NCBI GenBank assembly: GCA_028292435.1
Contig: JAQGMI010000033.1
Span: 1-38,369 of the forward strand
Length of the DNA: 38,369 bases
Reading direction: 5' to 3'
From: Betaproteobacteria bacterium
GTDB lineage: Bacteria; Pseudomonadota; Gammaproteobacteria; Burkholderiales; SG8-41
Part shown: positions 24,398 through 33,281 of the stretch, in pieces
How the letters are laid out: the number at the start of each line of letters is the position of its first letter
Position numbering within the stretch: position 1 is the stretch's first letter
Notes under the pieces: generated by a model
The model's database searches: none
What the model was told of the DNA's origin: nothing
What the model saw: only the letters and a program-made list of their open reading frames with translations
Position numbers and translations under genes: made by a program

Positions 24398-25359
24398 AAA
24401 CACTGCGCATCGTCATCATCGCCGCGGCACTCGGTATTGCCGGTCTTTCGTCTGCAGCGGATTGGCCCAGCCGGCCGATCGTCGTGCTCGACGGCTTCGC
24501 GCCGGGCGGCGGCACCGACGTATTCATGCGGCTGATGGCGGTCGAAATGAGCAAGACTTTCGGCCAGCCGGTGGTGGTCGAAAACCGCTCGGGCGCGAGC
24601 GGCCACATTGCCGCGGAAGCCGTCGCGCGCGCCGCGCCCGACGGCCAGCTCGTCATGATTCACACCGCGAGCATGATCACGAGCCGCCCGCTCTACGCGA
24701 AATTGGGCTACGACGTCGTGCGCGATCTCGCGCCGGTTACCCAGGTCGTGCGCATTCCGAACGTGCTGGTGGTGCCGCCCGCGTTGCCGGTCAAAAATGT
24801 GCGTGAGTTCATGGCGCTCGCCAAGCGCCGTCCCGGCGAATTCGTATTTGCTTCAACCGGGCTCGGCTCGATCTCGCATGTCGTCGGCGAACTTTTTCAG
24901 CAGCTCGCGGGCGTCCGCGGCATCCATGTGCCATATCGGGGTGCTGCGCCGGCGACGATTGCGCTGGTTTCAGGCGAAGCGACTTACGCGTTCATCGTGC
25001 CGCCGGTGATTCGTTCGCACGTCGAAGCGGGCAAGCTGCGCGCGCTCGCAGTCTCCACCATTAAACGCAGCCCCGTATTTCCCGAGGCGCCGACCCTCGA
25101 TGAATCCGGCATCAAGGGTATCGACATCCCGCACTGGTACGGCATCTGGGCGCCGGCGAAAACGCCGCCCGCGATCGTGGATGCCCTCTACAAGGAATAC
25201 GTGCGGGTCATGGCCCTGCCGAATATCAAGGAGCGCTTTCTGCGCGAAGGCGCCGAAACCGTCGGCAGCACGCCCGCCGAATTCGGCGCGTTCGTGCAAA
25301 GCGAGGTCACGAGATGGACTGAAGTTGCGCGCAAAGCGGGCATGAAGCCGGAATCGTAA
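24394..25359 (+). CDS. Bug/TctC family periplasmic binding protein I
   Basis: The ATG overlaps the stop of the coiled-coil gene by four bases, which fixes the start and gives 321 residues. The signal peptide ends LSSAA before DWPSRP. Motifs are FAPGGGTD (35-42), ENRSGASG (63-70), PDGQLVM where others read DGYTL, FASTGLGSISHVVGELF, and HVPYRGAAPATIA. The tyrosine of DGYTL is missing, a change close to the ligand cleft. It is the third gene of the run leading to an ABC-type receptor and a deacetylase. Confidence 0.91.
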   Translation: MKTLRIVIIAAALGIAGLSSAADWPSRPIVVLDGFAPGGGTDVFMRLMAVEMSKTFGQPVVVENRSGASGHIAAEAVARAAPDGQLVMIHTASMITSRPLYAKLGYDVVRDLAPVTQVVRIPNVLVVPPALPVKNVREFMALAKRRPGEFVFASTGLGSISHVVGELFQQLAGVRGIHVPYRGAAPATIALVSGEATYAFIVPPVIRSHVEAGKLRALAVSTIKRSPVFPEAPTLDESGIKGIDIPHWYGIWAPAKTPPAIVDALYKEYVRVMALPNIKERFLREGAETVGSTPAEFGAFVQSEVTRWTEVARKAGMKPES

Positions 25360-25463
25360 GAAACCGTTCCAGCGCCGACGCAGCCCGTTCAATTTATTTC
25401 ATGAGACGATTCGCACAAAGCCGCCGCTTCGCCGGCGACGTCCACTACCCGAGGAGATCCATC

Positions 25464-26480
25464 ATGCACAGCAACACAGCCGCCCTGTTATTGGTCGCGC
25501 TCAGCGCGGCGCTAACCGGCGTCAACACATCCGCCGCCGCCGCGGAAGTCACCGAACTGAAGGTCGTGCGCCAGTTCGGTATCTCGTTCCTGCCGCTGCT
25601 CGTCATGCAGGACAAAAAACTGTTCGAAAAGCATGCCAAAGCCGCCGGCCTCGACACGCAGGCGACCTACATGCAGGTGTCGGGCGGCAATACGGTTAAC
25701 GACGCGCTGTTGTCCGGCTCGATTCACATCGCGTCGGGCGGCATTCCGCCGATGGCGATCATCTGGGCGCGCACGCACGGCAGCGGCAACGAAGTCAAGG
25801 CGATCTCGGCCAAGAACAGCGCGCCGATCCTGCTGTTGACGCGCGATCCTGCGATCAAATCGATTCGCGATTTTTCGGACAAGGACAGAATCGCGATGCC
25901 CGCCGCGAAAGTCTCCGGCGCCGCAATCATCCTGCAGATGGCGACGCAGGAAATGTTCGGCAAGGGCAGCGAACACAAGTTCGACAACCTGCACGTGACG
26001 ATGCCTACTCCGGATGCAACCGTGGCGCTGCTGTCGGGCGGCGGCGAAATCAACAATCACTTTTCGGAGCCGCCGTTTCAGTATCAGGCGCTGAAGAAAC
26101 CGGGCATCCGCACGCTGCTGAAATCATACGACGTGCTCGGCGGCAGAACCACTTACAACCTCTTATGGGCGACGACCAAATTCCACGATGAGAATCCGAA
26201 GACTTACAAAGCATTCCTGGCCGGCCTGACCGAGGCGATGCAGGAAATCGCGCGCGACAAGAAAGCGGCCGCTGAAATTTACCTGCGCATGACGAAAGAA
26301 AAAATGTCGCCGGAAGAGGTCCTCGAGCTGATCAGCAATCCGGACTTTGAATTCACCACGACGCCGAAGAACATGATGAAAATCGTGTCGTTCATGGCCG
26401 AAGCCGGTCACATCAAAGTGAAACCGCAGTCGTGGAAAGATTTATTTTTCCCGGAAGTGCACAACCTGCCGGGCAGCTGA
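25464..26480 (+). CDS. NitT/TauT-type ABC transporter substrate-binding protein
   Basis: The 338-residue product has a signal peptide ending TSAAAA before EVTELK, and the SsuA/NMT1-like fold of receptors for nitrate, taurine, sulfonates and thiamine precursors. Typical marks are VRQFGISFLPLLVMQDKKLFE (about 35-55), the GNTVNDALLSGSIHIASGG segment, and a C-terminal tail of helices. The start follows GAGGAG by seven bases. No ABC permease or ATPase is present nearby, which is unusual since such receptors normally sit with both. The polysaccharide deacetylase starts seven bases after it, suggesting the deacetylase acts on the imported compound. Confidence 0.85.
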   Translation: MHSNTAALLLVALSAALTGVNTSAAAAEVTELKVVRQFGISFLPLLVMQDKKLFEKHAKAAGLDTQATYMQVSGGNTVNDALLSGSIHIASGGIPPMAIIWARTHGSGNEVKAISAKNSAPILLLTRDPAIKSIRDFSDKDRIAMPAAKVSGAAIILQMATQEMFGKGSEHKFDNLHVTMPTPDATVALLSGGGEINNHFSEPPFQYQALKKPGIRTLLKSYDVLGGRTTYNLLWATTKFHDENPKTYKAFLAGLTEAMQEIARDKKAAAEIYLRMTKEKMSPEEVLELISNPDFEFTTTPKNMMKIVSFMAEAGHIKVKPQSWKDLFFPEVHNLPGS

Positions 26481-26487
26481 GCGCGTC

Positions 26488-27369
26488 ATGAGCAATCCCC
26501 GGATTCCGTTTCAGATGCTGAGCGAGCGCAAGCCGCTCAAGCCGCCGCGCAAAGGCAAGACGCTGATCGTGCAAAGCGTATTCAACGTCGAATATTGGCC
26601 GTTCGACCAGCCGATGCCGCGCAAACTCCTGAGCACGCCGCACGGCATGGAGCCGATCCCTGATTTACCCAACTACTGCTGGGCCGAGTACGGCTTGCGT
26701 ACCGGTATGCCGCGGCTGTTGCAGCTTTACGCCGATTTGAAACTGACGGCCGGCGTCAACATCAATTCGGCCGTGGTCGAGCAGTACCCGTCCGTCGCGT
26801 CGGCGATGCTGAAAGCCGGCTGGGAATTCATCGGTCACGGCGTTACCCAGCGGCTCGCGCACAAGGAAGAGAACGAAGAGGCGGCGATCGCGAAAGCGCT
26901 GGCGCAATTGTCTGCGTTCACTGGCAAAAAAGTCCGCGGGTGGATGAGCCCGGGCCTCGCGCAGACGTTCGACACGCCCGATTACCTGAGTAAAAACGGC
27001 ATCGAATACAACCTCGACTGGGTGCTCGACGACCTGCCATGCTGGATGCAGACGAAACATCGTCCGCTTGCAGCGTTGCCGTATGGCTTCGAACTCAACG
27101 ACAGCCTCGTCTATGCCGTCGAGCGGCATTCGTCGGGCGAATACCTGCAGCGCGTCAAAGACACGCTCAAGACATTCGGGCCGGAACTGAAGAGGCAACC
27201 GCGCGTGCTGACGCTTGCGCTGCATCCACATCTGATTGGCGTGCCACACCGCATCGGTTATCTGCGCGATTGCCTCAAGCTCTTGAAGCAGCGCGATGAC
27301 ACGATTTTCATGACGGGCAGCGAAATTCTGGATTGGTACAAGGACGCCGAGCCTGCACCGGCCGGCTGA
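26488..27369 (+). CDS. Polysaccharide deacetylase family protein (PuuE/allantoinase-like)
   Basis: The 293-residue protein belongs to the NodB-like carbohydrate esterase 4 superfamily, in the cytosolic branch with PuuE-type allantoinases rather than secreted chitin deacetylases. It lacks a signal peptide and shows GWEFIGHGVTQR (111-122), RGWMSPG (150-156), the DWVLDDLPC segment and LALHPHLIGVPHR near the C-terminus. The PuuE branch acts on C-N bonds of small amides without the full classical Asp-His-His metal triad. It is the last gene of the Bug-coiled-coil-Bug-ABC receptor run, so an amide or ureide is a plausible substrate. It converges with Bug J across 25 bases. Confidence 0.83.
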   Translation: MSNPRIPFQMLSERKPLKPPRKGKTLIVQSVFNVEYWPFDQPMPRKLLSTPHGMEPIPDLPNYCWAEYGLRTGMPRLLQLYADLKLTAGVNINSAVVEQYPSVASAMLKAGWEFIGHGVTQRLAHKEENEEAAIAKALAQLSAFTGKKVRGWMSPGLAQTFDTPDYLSKNGIEYNLDWVLDDLPCWMQTKHRPLAALPYGFELNDSLVYAVERHSSGEYLQRVKDTLKTFGPELKRQPRVLTLALHPHLIGVPHRIGYLRDCLKLLKQRDDTIFMTGSEILDWYKDAEPAPAG

Positions 27370-27394
27370 TCCGAAGCCGTACCGGGCGGGCGCA

Positions 27395-28420
27395 TCACTC
27401 GAGTTTGATGCCGACGTCCTTGATGATCTTGGCGCACGTTGCAATCGCATTGCGCACGATGTCGCGCATTTTCTCCGGCGTGCTCGCCGCCGCATCGAGT
27501 CCCTGTGCCGCGAGAGCGGCCTGCACATCGGGCTGCGTCACGATTTCGCCGAGAGCCACGTTGAGTGCGCGCACGATGGCCGGCGGCGTATTGGCGGGCG
27601 CGCCGATGCCGTACCAGGGCGTGATGTCGTAGCCTGGATAGCCGGATTCAGCGATCGTCGGCACGTTCGGCAGCGTCTTCGAGCGCTGCGCACTCGTGAC
27701 TGCAATCGGCACCACGCGGCCTGCTTTCAGCAGCGGCAGCGCACCGGCAACGCTTGGAAAGCCGATCGGCACTTCGCCGCTTGCGACCGCCGTCATGATC
27801 GGAGCCGCGCCTTTGTAAGGCACGTGCAATAGATTAATTCCCGCCCTGCTTTTTAAGAGTTCTCCGGCTATATGCACCGGGCCGCCGATGCCGGAAGAGC
27901 CATAACCGATTTTTCCAGGCTGCGATTTCGCGAGCGTAACGAGTTCCTGGATCGTTTTCGCTGAAAAGCTCGGTAGCGCGACCATGACGTACGAGCCGGC
28001 CGCCAGCGAAGTAACATAAGCAAAATCTTTCATCGCATCGAAGCCGGGCTGCGTGTACAGGCTCACACTGGGCGCGAGCGAGAGCACCACGACGTTAAAC
28101 AGCGTATATCCGTCGGGCGTTGCCTCGGCCGCAAGCTTGGCCGCAATATTGCCGCCGGCCCCAGGGCGGTTATCAAGCACCATGGATTGGCCATAGCGCT
28201 CCTGAAATTTTTGTCCGATCAGGCGCCCGATGATGTCGCTCGCGCCCGCGGCCGCGAACGGATCAATGACGCGGATCGACTTATGCGGATAGTTGTCGGC
28301 ACTTGAAAGCTGTACTGTGTTGGCCGCATAAACTGACTGCGAAGCCAGAAACATCGCACCGGTTGCAGCGCAGAGCATTGATCCGATTCGTCCAACCGGC
28401 AGTTTGCGAACGTTTTTCAT
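27395..28420 (-). CDS. Bug/TctC family periplasmic binding protein J
   Basis: At 341 residues this is the longest Bug receptor here, with a signal peptide ending SVYAAN and a 15-residue spacer before YPHKS. The first ligand loop is FAAAGASD (55-62), lacking the PGG seen in most paralogues, while DNRPGAGGNIA (83-93), PDGYTLF and HVPYKGAAPIMTA are kept. It follows the PhyH gene on the same strand after 163 bases, in which no clear terminator is visible, so co-transcription is possible but unproven. Confidence 0.91.
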   Translation of the reverse strand: MKNVRKLPVGRIGSMLCAATGAMFLASQSVYAANTVQLSSADNYPHKSIRVIDPFAAAGASDIIGRLIGQKFQERYGQSMVLDNRPGAGGNIAAKLAAEATPDGYTLFNVVVLSLAPSVSLYTQPGFDAMKDFAYVTSLAAGSYVMVALPSFSAKTIQELVTLAKSQPGKIGYGSSGIGGPVHIAGELLKSRAGINLLHVPYKGAAPIMTAVASGEVPIGFPSVAGALPLLKAGRVVPIAVTSAQRSKTLPNVPTIAESGYPGYDITPWYGIGAPANTPPAIVRALNVALGEIVTQPDVQAALAAQGLDAAASTPEKMRDIVRNAIATCAKIIKDVGIKLE

Positions 28421-28583
28421 TTTGGCCTTTTGTTATCTACTGTGCTGATAATGTCGGACATTAGCAACGGACGTGCCAGCGCACCGGCGTGGCGGCGCGG
28501 CTGAAGTCTGCGTTCGGTTACTGTTCGCCGCACGCCTGCAGTGCAATTCTCTGCTGCGTGCGATATCACGGTGCGTGCTGCGG

Positions 28584-29462
28584 TTATGCGCCTACGGTCA
28601 CTGCGTTGGGCAATTGTTTGTTCTGCGTTGACGTCACGTTGGCGATGTAGCGTTCGCACGAGGCGCGATGCGCGGCGCGCTCCGCCGGACCGAAATCCGT
28701 CGCCGGCTGCGGATCGTCGTCGAAGTGGCCATGATCGTCGCGCCCGCGCACGAGGGCCGCGCGCATGCGCGCCGAACCGGTACCAACATAGCGGCAATGC
28801 GTCGGCACGTAGGTCGTCATTACGCCGATTCGCCGCGCCGACGACCGGTTGGGCTCCGACGAATGCACTGCATAAGAGTGGTGGATCGACATTTCGCCCG
28901 CCTGCAAAGCAAGATCGATCACTTCGGCGTCTTCGAGTCTTTCGATTTGCTGGCCGCGCGACAACAGATTGCCGGGACTTTTCTTATCGACGTGCACACG
29001 CAAGCCGTGCTTGTGGCTGCCTTTTAGCATGCGCATGCAGCCCATCTCCGGGGTCGCCGCGCTCAATGCGACCCACGTGGTAAACACTTCCGGCGGCGCT
29101 ACGCCGTTGTATGCGCCGTCCTGATGCCAGGTAATAAATTCCGGCGAGTGCGGTTCCTTGACGAAAATATTGGTGTGAAAGACGCGAATGTTCGGCCCCA
29201 CGATGTCCTCGACCACATCGAGCACGGCCGGATGGCGCACGATTGCGTCGACCCATGTGAAGAGCAGATGCGGCTTGGACCAGATGGTGGGACGGTCCGG
29301 ATGGCGCATGATCGGCGTGCCCGACTCGCGTTCGAAGTCTTCGAGGCATGCGCGATAGCGCGCGACTTCTTGCGCAGTCAGCACCGGCACCGGCGCAAGG
29401 CCGCCATCGGCGTGATAACGCTTCACCTGATCAGGCGTCAGGGCTTTGAGGACCCGGTCCAT
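28584..29462 (-). CDS. Phytanoyl-CoA dioxygenase (PhyH) family protein
   Basis: The 292-residue protein is an Fe(II)/2-oxoglutarate oxygenase of the PhyH group. Iron ligands are H113 and D115 in TWHQDGAY and the distal histidine H200 in YAVHSSEPNRS; R210 in SARRIG is placed to bind 2-oxoglutarate. The reaction is hydroxylation of an unactivated carbon with CO2 and succinate released. The start MDRVLK is chosen because GGAG lies six to seven bases upstream. It is divergent from an epimerase gene across 218 bases and precedes Bug J. The substrate is unknown; bacterial PhyH proteins act on many small molecules. Confidence 0.88.
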   Translation of the reverse strand: MDRVLKALTPDQVKRYHADGGLAPVPVLTAQEVARYRACLEDFERESGTPIMRHPDRPTIWSKPHLLFTWVDAIVRHPAVLDVVEDIVGPNIRVFHTNIFVKEPHSPEFITWHQDGAYNGVAPPEVFTTWVALSAATPEMGCMRMLKGSHKHGLRVHVDKKSPGNLLSRGQQIERLEDAEVIDLALQAGEMSIHHSYAVHSSEPNRSSARRIGVMTTYVPTHCRYVGTGSARMRAALVRGRDDHGHFDDDPQPATDFGPAERAAHRASCERYIANVTSTQNKQLPNAVTVGA

Positions 29463-29680
29463 CGACAACTCCGTATCAACACGCAACCGCATAAGAGGGG
29501 GAAACGATAGGGCGTGTTGCTCGGGAGTGTCAAGTCGGGCGTCCTGGCCGGCACTATTTATTTGTTATGATGTGACGGACATGTGGCGAGGCTGCAGCGA
29601 GCAGCGGACGGAATTTTTTGCGCGCCAGTGTCCTGCCGATCCACGCAATTTATTTTTAACCGACAGATTCTATTTCCATA

Positions 29681-30589
29681 GTGCGACGCGTACTGATTAC
29701 TGGGGCAATGGGCTTTCTCGGCTACCCCGCGGCAATCGCCATCGCCGCCGAGGGCTGGAACGCGACCGGTTTTGATCTGGCATCGCCCCCGAATGAAGTT
29801 GCCGGCGTGGCGTTCGTGCGCGGCGATTTTACCGACGCCCACCAGGTTTACCGCGTGCTGCGCGAACGTGAGATCGATACCATCGTGCATACCGGCGGAT
29901 ACTCGGGGCCCATGCTCGAGCGCGACAATCCGTATCGCGTCTGCACAACCAATGTCGTCGGCACGCTGAATCTGCTCGAAGCGGCGCGCGTGACCGGCGT
30001 GCGCCGGTTTGTGTTCCTGTCATCGGCCCATGCGTATGGCGACACGCCGCCTGCGCCAGTCACGGAGGACGCGCCGTTCCGGACGCGCGACATCTACGGC
30101 GCATCGAAGGCGAGCGGCGACCTGCTGCTGCGCGCTTACCGCGAACAGCATGGACTCGATGCGGTGGCCCTGCGCATTTCGAACGGCTATGGCCCGCGGC
30201 GAATGACGCGCGAGGCGATCCGCACGATGCTCGAAGATGCCATCGCCGGCCGCCCGACGTCGCTCGATTTCGGCGGCGGCTACGGTCGCACGTTTTTGTA
30301 CGTCAAAGACGCGGTTGCCGCGATCATCGGTGCCATCAAAGCGCCGGCGCTCGCTCAGGCCGCGTACAACGTTACCGGCGCCGAATTTGCCTCGATGGAA
30401 CGCATTGCCGACATCGTGCGCCGGCTGTTCCCGCAGGCGAGCATCAAAATGGCGGCAGGGGTCGATCCGCTCGGCTATCGCCGTGAGCAGCTCGACATAT
30501 CGCGGGCCAGTCTCGATTTCGGCTGGACACCCGAGTGGACGCTCGAACGCGGCATCGCCGACTACGCGCAGTGGCTGCGCAATCAATGA
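29681..30589 (+). CDS. NAD-dependent epimerase/dehydratase family protein
   Basis: The 302-residue extended SDR starts with GTG. The nucleotide loop is TGAMGFLGYP (7-16), followed by the D51 region GDFTD. Catalytic residues are S114/S115 in LSSAHAYG and Y139-x3-K143 in IYGASKASGD. The family includes UDP-glucose 4-epimerases, but many short members without a sugar-nucleotide signature act on other alcohols or sugar acids. It is the first gene of a plus-strand unit with an SDR and an MmgE/PrpD protein, spaced by 21 bases and then a stop-start overlap. Confidence 0.88.
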   Translation: MRRVLITGAMGFLGYPAAIAIAAEGWNATGFDLASPPNEVAGVAFVRGDFTDAHQVYRVLREREIDTIVHTGGYSGPMLERDNPYRVCTTNVVGTLNLLEAARVTGVRRFVFLSSAHAYGDTPPAPVTEDAPFRTRDIYGASKASGDLLLRAYREQHGLDAVALRISNGYGPRRMTREAIRTMLEDAIAGRPTSLDFGGGYGRTFLYVKDAVAAIIGAIKAPALAQAAYNVTGAEFASMERIADIVRRLFPQASIKMAAGVDPLGYRREQLDISRASLDFGWTPEWTLERGIADYAQWLRNQ

Positions 30590-30610
30590 TCAACATGGAG
30601 AGAAACAGGA

Positions 30611-31387
30611 ATGGCTGAACTGACAGGCAAGGTTGCAATCGTGACAGGCGCTTCGAGCCGCAACGGCATCGGACAGGCGATTGCAAAGCGCTACGCGCGC
30701 GCCGGCGCGTCACTGTACCTGATGGCCGAAGGCGCCGAAGAGCAGTTGCGCGAAAACGTGCTCGAGTGCAGGCAATTGAATCCCGACGGCAACGCGCGCA
30801 TCGAATGCGGCGTGCACGATCTCGCGCAAACCGGCGCGGCCGAAGCCATGATCGAGTCAGTCGCCGCCAGCTTCGGTCGTATCGACATCCTGGTGAACAA
30901 CGCGGGGGTGCGCGCGCGCACCAAATTCGGCGACTTTACGCGCGACGATTTCAATCATGCCGTCCAGGTCAACCTGGCGGCGCCGTTTTTCGCGTCGCAG
31001 GCAGTGCTGCCGGTCATGCGGCGCCAGGGCGGCGGCAGAATCATTCACATCGCCAGCCAAATGGGCGTGGTTACGCACGAGCGGCGCGCGGTATACGGCA
31101 TGACGAAGGCTGCGCTTATCCACCTTGCGAAAGCGATGGCGTTCGAACTCGCGCCCGAGGGCATCATCGTCAACGCGATCAGTCCCGGCCCGGTGCTGAC
31201 CGAATACATCGCGCAGGAATACGGCAAACACGCTGAATTGCGCAACGACCGCAACGCGTACATGCGCATCAATCGCCTCGGTCGCCCCGACGAAATCGCC
31301 GAAGTCGCATACTTCCTCGCCGCCAGCGCGCCCGAATTGCTGCTGGGCCAGAACCTGATCGTCGACGGCGGTTATACGATTCATTGA
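30611..31387 (+). CDS. SDR family oxidoreductase
   Basis: The 258-residue classical SDR carries TGASSRNGIGQAI (12-24, with a two-residue insert relative to GASRGIG), NNAG (96-99), the catalytic S149 in HIASQMG, and Y162-x3-K166 in VYGMTKAA. PGPVLT near 194-199 and a C-terminal VDGGYTI complete the fold. It oxidises or reduces a hydroxy/oxo group with NAD(P)H in the cytosol. Its stop overlaps the MmgE/PrpD start by one base (TGATG), so the two are translationally coupled. Confidence 0.9.
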   Translation: MAELTGKVAIVTGASSRNGIGQAIAKRYARAGASLYLMAEGAEEQLRENVLECRQLNPDGNARIECGVHDLAQTGAAEAMIESVAASFGRIDILVNNAGVRARTKFGDFTRDDFNHAVQVNLAAPFFASQAVLPVMRRQGGGRIIHIASQMGVVTHERRAVYGMTKAALIHLAKAMAFELAPEGIIVNAISPGPVLTEYIAQEYGKHAELRNDRNAYMRINRLGRPDEIAEVAYFLAASAPELLLGQNLIVDGGYTIH

Positions 31388-32787
31388 TGAATGCACCGCC
31401 GCTGACGCGCTCGCTGAGCCATGAACTGTCGGCGTACATCGCCGGCGCAGACGCGCGCGCCATTCCACCGCAGGCGCTGGACGCGGCGCGGCTTTTCATG
31501 CTCGACACGCTGGCCGTCGCATGGGCAGGCTCCGAGGCGCCCGGTTGCCGCGAAATTCACGCCACGCTCGCTGACGCCGGCGGACGCGCGGACAGCACCG
31601 CATGGGGTTTCGGCGGCCGCCTGCCGGCAACCGCGGCAGCATTGTTGAACGGGACCACGGCCGCCGCGCTCGACTTCGACAGCCTCAGCCGCTATGCGCC
31701 CGTCCATGTGCCGATCGTCGTGCTGCCCGCCGCGCTCGCCATCGCGGAGCGCAAGCATGCGAGCGGCAGCGATTTTTTGGCCGCGCTCACGATCGGATCC
31801 GACGTCCTGTGCCGGCTCGGCGCCGCGGTTGAATTGCCTCACCGCGGTTTCTTTTATACCTCGGCGTTCGGCGGCATCGGCGCCGCGGCCGCGGCCGCGC
31901 GCCTGCTGCGGCTTGACGTCGAACAGACGCGCCACGCGCTGGGGCTCGCCTTCTGCCAGGCAGGCGGCACCCAGCAGGCCAACATAGAGCCGTCGCTGAG
32001 TAAACGCATGCTGTCGGGATTCGCCGCGCGCGCCGGCGTCGATGCGGCGTTGCTGGCCGAGCGCGGCATCACCGCACCCGCCGATATCATCGAAGGCCAG
32101 TTCGGCTTGTTTGCGCTCTACCAACAGGGCAATGCCGGGCGTCTGGTCGACAAGCTCGGCATTGAATTCCGCAACACCGAACTCAGCGTGAAGAAATTTC
32201 CGAGTTGCGGCTGCAATCACACGGCGATCGCCGCAACGCTTAAACTGGTGCAGCGATACGATCTCAAGCCGGACGACGTCGACGCAATCGAAGTCACGGT
32301 GTCGCCTTACATCGATCGCATCTCCGGCATGGAGTACGACCCGGGAGCCAATCCGCAGGTCGCGGCGCAATTCAGCATCCGCTATTCGATTGCATGCGCG
32401 CTTGTGCGCCGCCGGCTGGGCCTCGCCGAAATCGACGCAGCCGCCGCGACCGATCCGCAAATCGTGCGGCATGTGCGCAAGGTCAGCGTCATCGTCGACC
32501 CGGCGTTGACCGGCGAACGCGGTCCCGTGACCGTGATGCTCCGCACGCGCACCCACGGCGAAATCAGCGAGCGCGTCGAGCACGTGCCCGGCAGCGTGGA
32601 ATCGCCGTTGTCGCAGGCAGAGCTTGATGAAAAGTTCGGCGAATGTTTCGGCCGGGGCGTGCACCCGCTCGATGCTGCGCAGGTCGACGCCCTGAGCACG
32701 CGCGTGAACAACGTGGCATCGTGGCCCGACATGGCAACGTTCTTCGACGGCTTCACCGCCGGCGGCAATACCGCGAAGAAACGCTAG
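31387..32787 (+). CDS. MmgE/PrpD family protein (copy 2 of 3)
   Basis: The 466-residue protein resembles copies 1 and 3 in its LFMLDTLAVAWAGSEAPG start (about 37-54), the NGTTAAALDFDSLSR segment near 85-99 (family position of NGxxxHxxDxDD), and KKFPSCGCNHTAI around 270. The expected histidine in the NGxxAHALDFDD motif is replaced (AAALDFD), which may change or abolish dehydratase-type chemistry. The ATG overlaps the SDR stop. Its own stop overlaps that of the convergent GNAT gene in a CTAG. It acts in the cytosol; the substrate is probably a carboxylate linked to the upstream dehydrogenases. Confidence 0.86.
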   Translation: MNAPPLTRSLSHELSAYIAGADARAIPPQALDAARLFMLDTLAVAWAGSEAPGCREIHATLADAGGRADSTAWGFGGRLPATAAALLNGTTAAALDFDSLSRYAPVHVPIVVLPAALAIAERKHASGSDFLAALTIGSDVLCRLGAAVELPHRGFFYTSAFGGIGAAAAAARLLRLDVEQTRHALGLAFCQAGGTQQANIEPSLSKRMLSGFAARAGVDAALLAERGITAPADIIEGQFGLFALYQQGNAGRLVDKLGIEFRNTELSVKKFPSCGCNHTAIAATLKLVQRYDLKPDDVDAIEVTVSPYIDRISGMEYDPGANPQVAAQFSIRYSIACALVRRRLGLAEIDAAAATDPQIVRHVRKVSVIVDPALTGERGPVTVMLRTRTHGEISERVEHVPGSVESPLSQAELDEKFGECFGRGVHPLDAAQVDALSTRVNNVASWPDMATFFDGFTAGGNTAKKR

Positions 32788-33233
32788 TTGTTGTTGACGA
32801 CGTAGCGCAAAAAGCCGCTGTGCGGCGTGTATTTGTCGTACAGCCCGCGCGCACGGTAATTGTTTTCCTTTGTGTTCCAGTAAAGCCGCGACCAGCCCCG
32901 GGTTTTCATTTCAGCGACGAGCCAATCGATCAACTGCTTGCCGACACCGCCCGCGCGGAGCTTTGGATCGACGAACAAATCCTGCAGATAGCAGATCGGC
33001 GTCAGCGTCGCGGTATTTTCGTGGATGATGTAATTGCAGATGCCGATTACGCCATCACCCTCGCGCTCGGCAACGATGCCATATACCGGCGACGCGGAAT
33101 CCATCATGCGCTTCCAGGTGTGATCGGCGACTTTCGGCGCCGGCTCGCGTTCGTAAAAATTGCAGTAGCCGTCCCACAGCTCACGCCAGCGCGCTTCATC
33201 GCGCGGTTCCATCCTGCGGATTGTTGCCGTCAT
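32784..33233 (-). CDS. GNAT family N-acetyltransferase
   Basis: The 149-residue protein has the GNAT fold: a beta-strand start MTATIRRMEPRDEARW, the acetyl-CoA pyrophosphate loop RAGGVGKQLIDWL (about 97-109), preceded by YLQDLFVDPKL, and the C-terminal YWNTKENNYRARGLYDKY motif typical of small-amine acetyltransferases. It transfers acetyl from acetyl-CoA to an amine in the cytosol. It is the last gene after Bug K on the minus strand (48-base gap) and its stop overlaps the convergent MmgE/PrpD stop. Confidence 0.9.
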   Translation of the reverse strand: MTATIRRMEPRDEARWRELWDGYCNFYEREPAPKVADHTWKRMMDSASPVYGIVAEREGDGVIGICNYIIHENTATLTPICYLQDLFVDPKLRAGGVGKQLIDWLVAEMKTRGWSRLYWNTKENNYRARGLYDKYTPHSGFLRYVVNNN

Positions 33234-33281
33234 TTTGTTGACCTGTTGTCGAATTGCACAGCGTACTACGGAAGTCGCCGG

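Noticed and set aside
23732..24403. 223-codon minus-strand frame opposite the coiled-coil gene
   Set aside because: The plus-strand reading has an eight-base gap upstream and an ATGA overlap downstream, while this frame is Phe/Gly/Val-rich antisense of charged coiled-coil codons.
31381..32664. 427-codon minus-strand frame opposite MmgE/PrpD copy 2
   Set aside because: Lies entirely within a recognised gene and has low-complexity Arg/Gly/Ala content without a family match.
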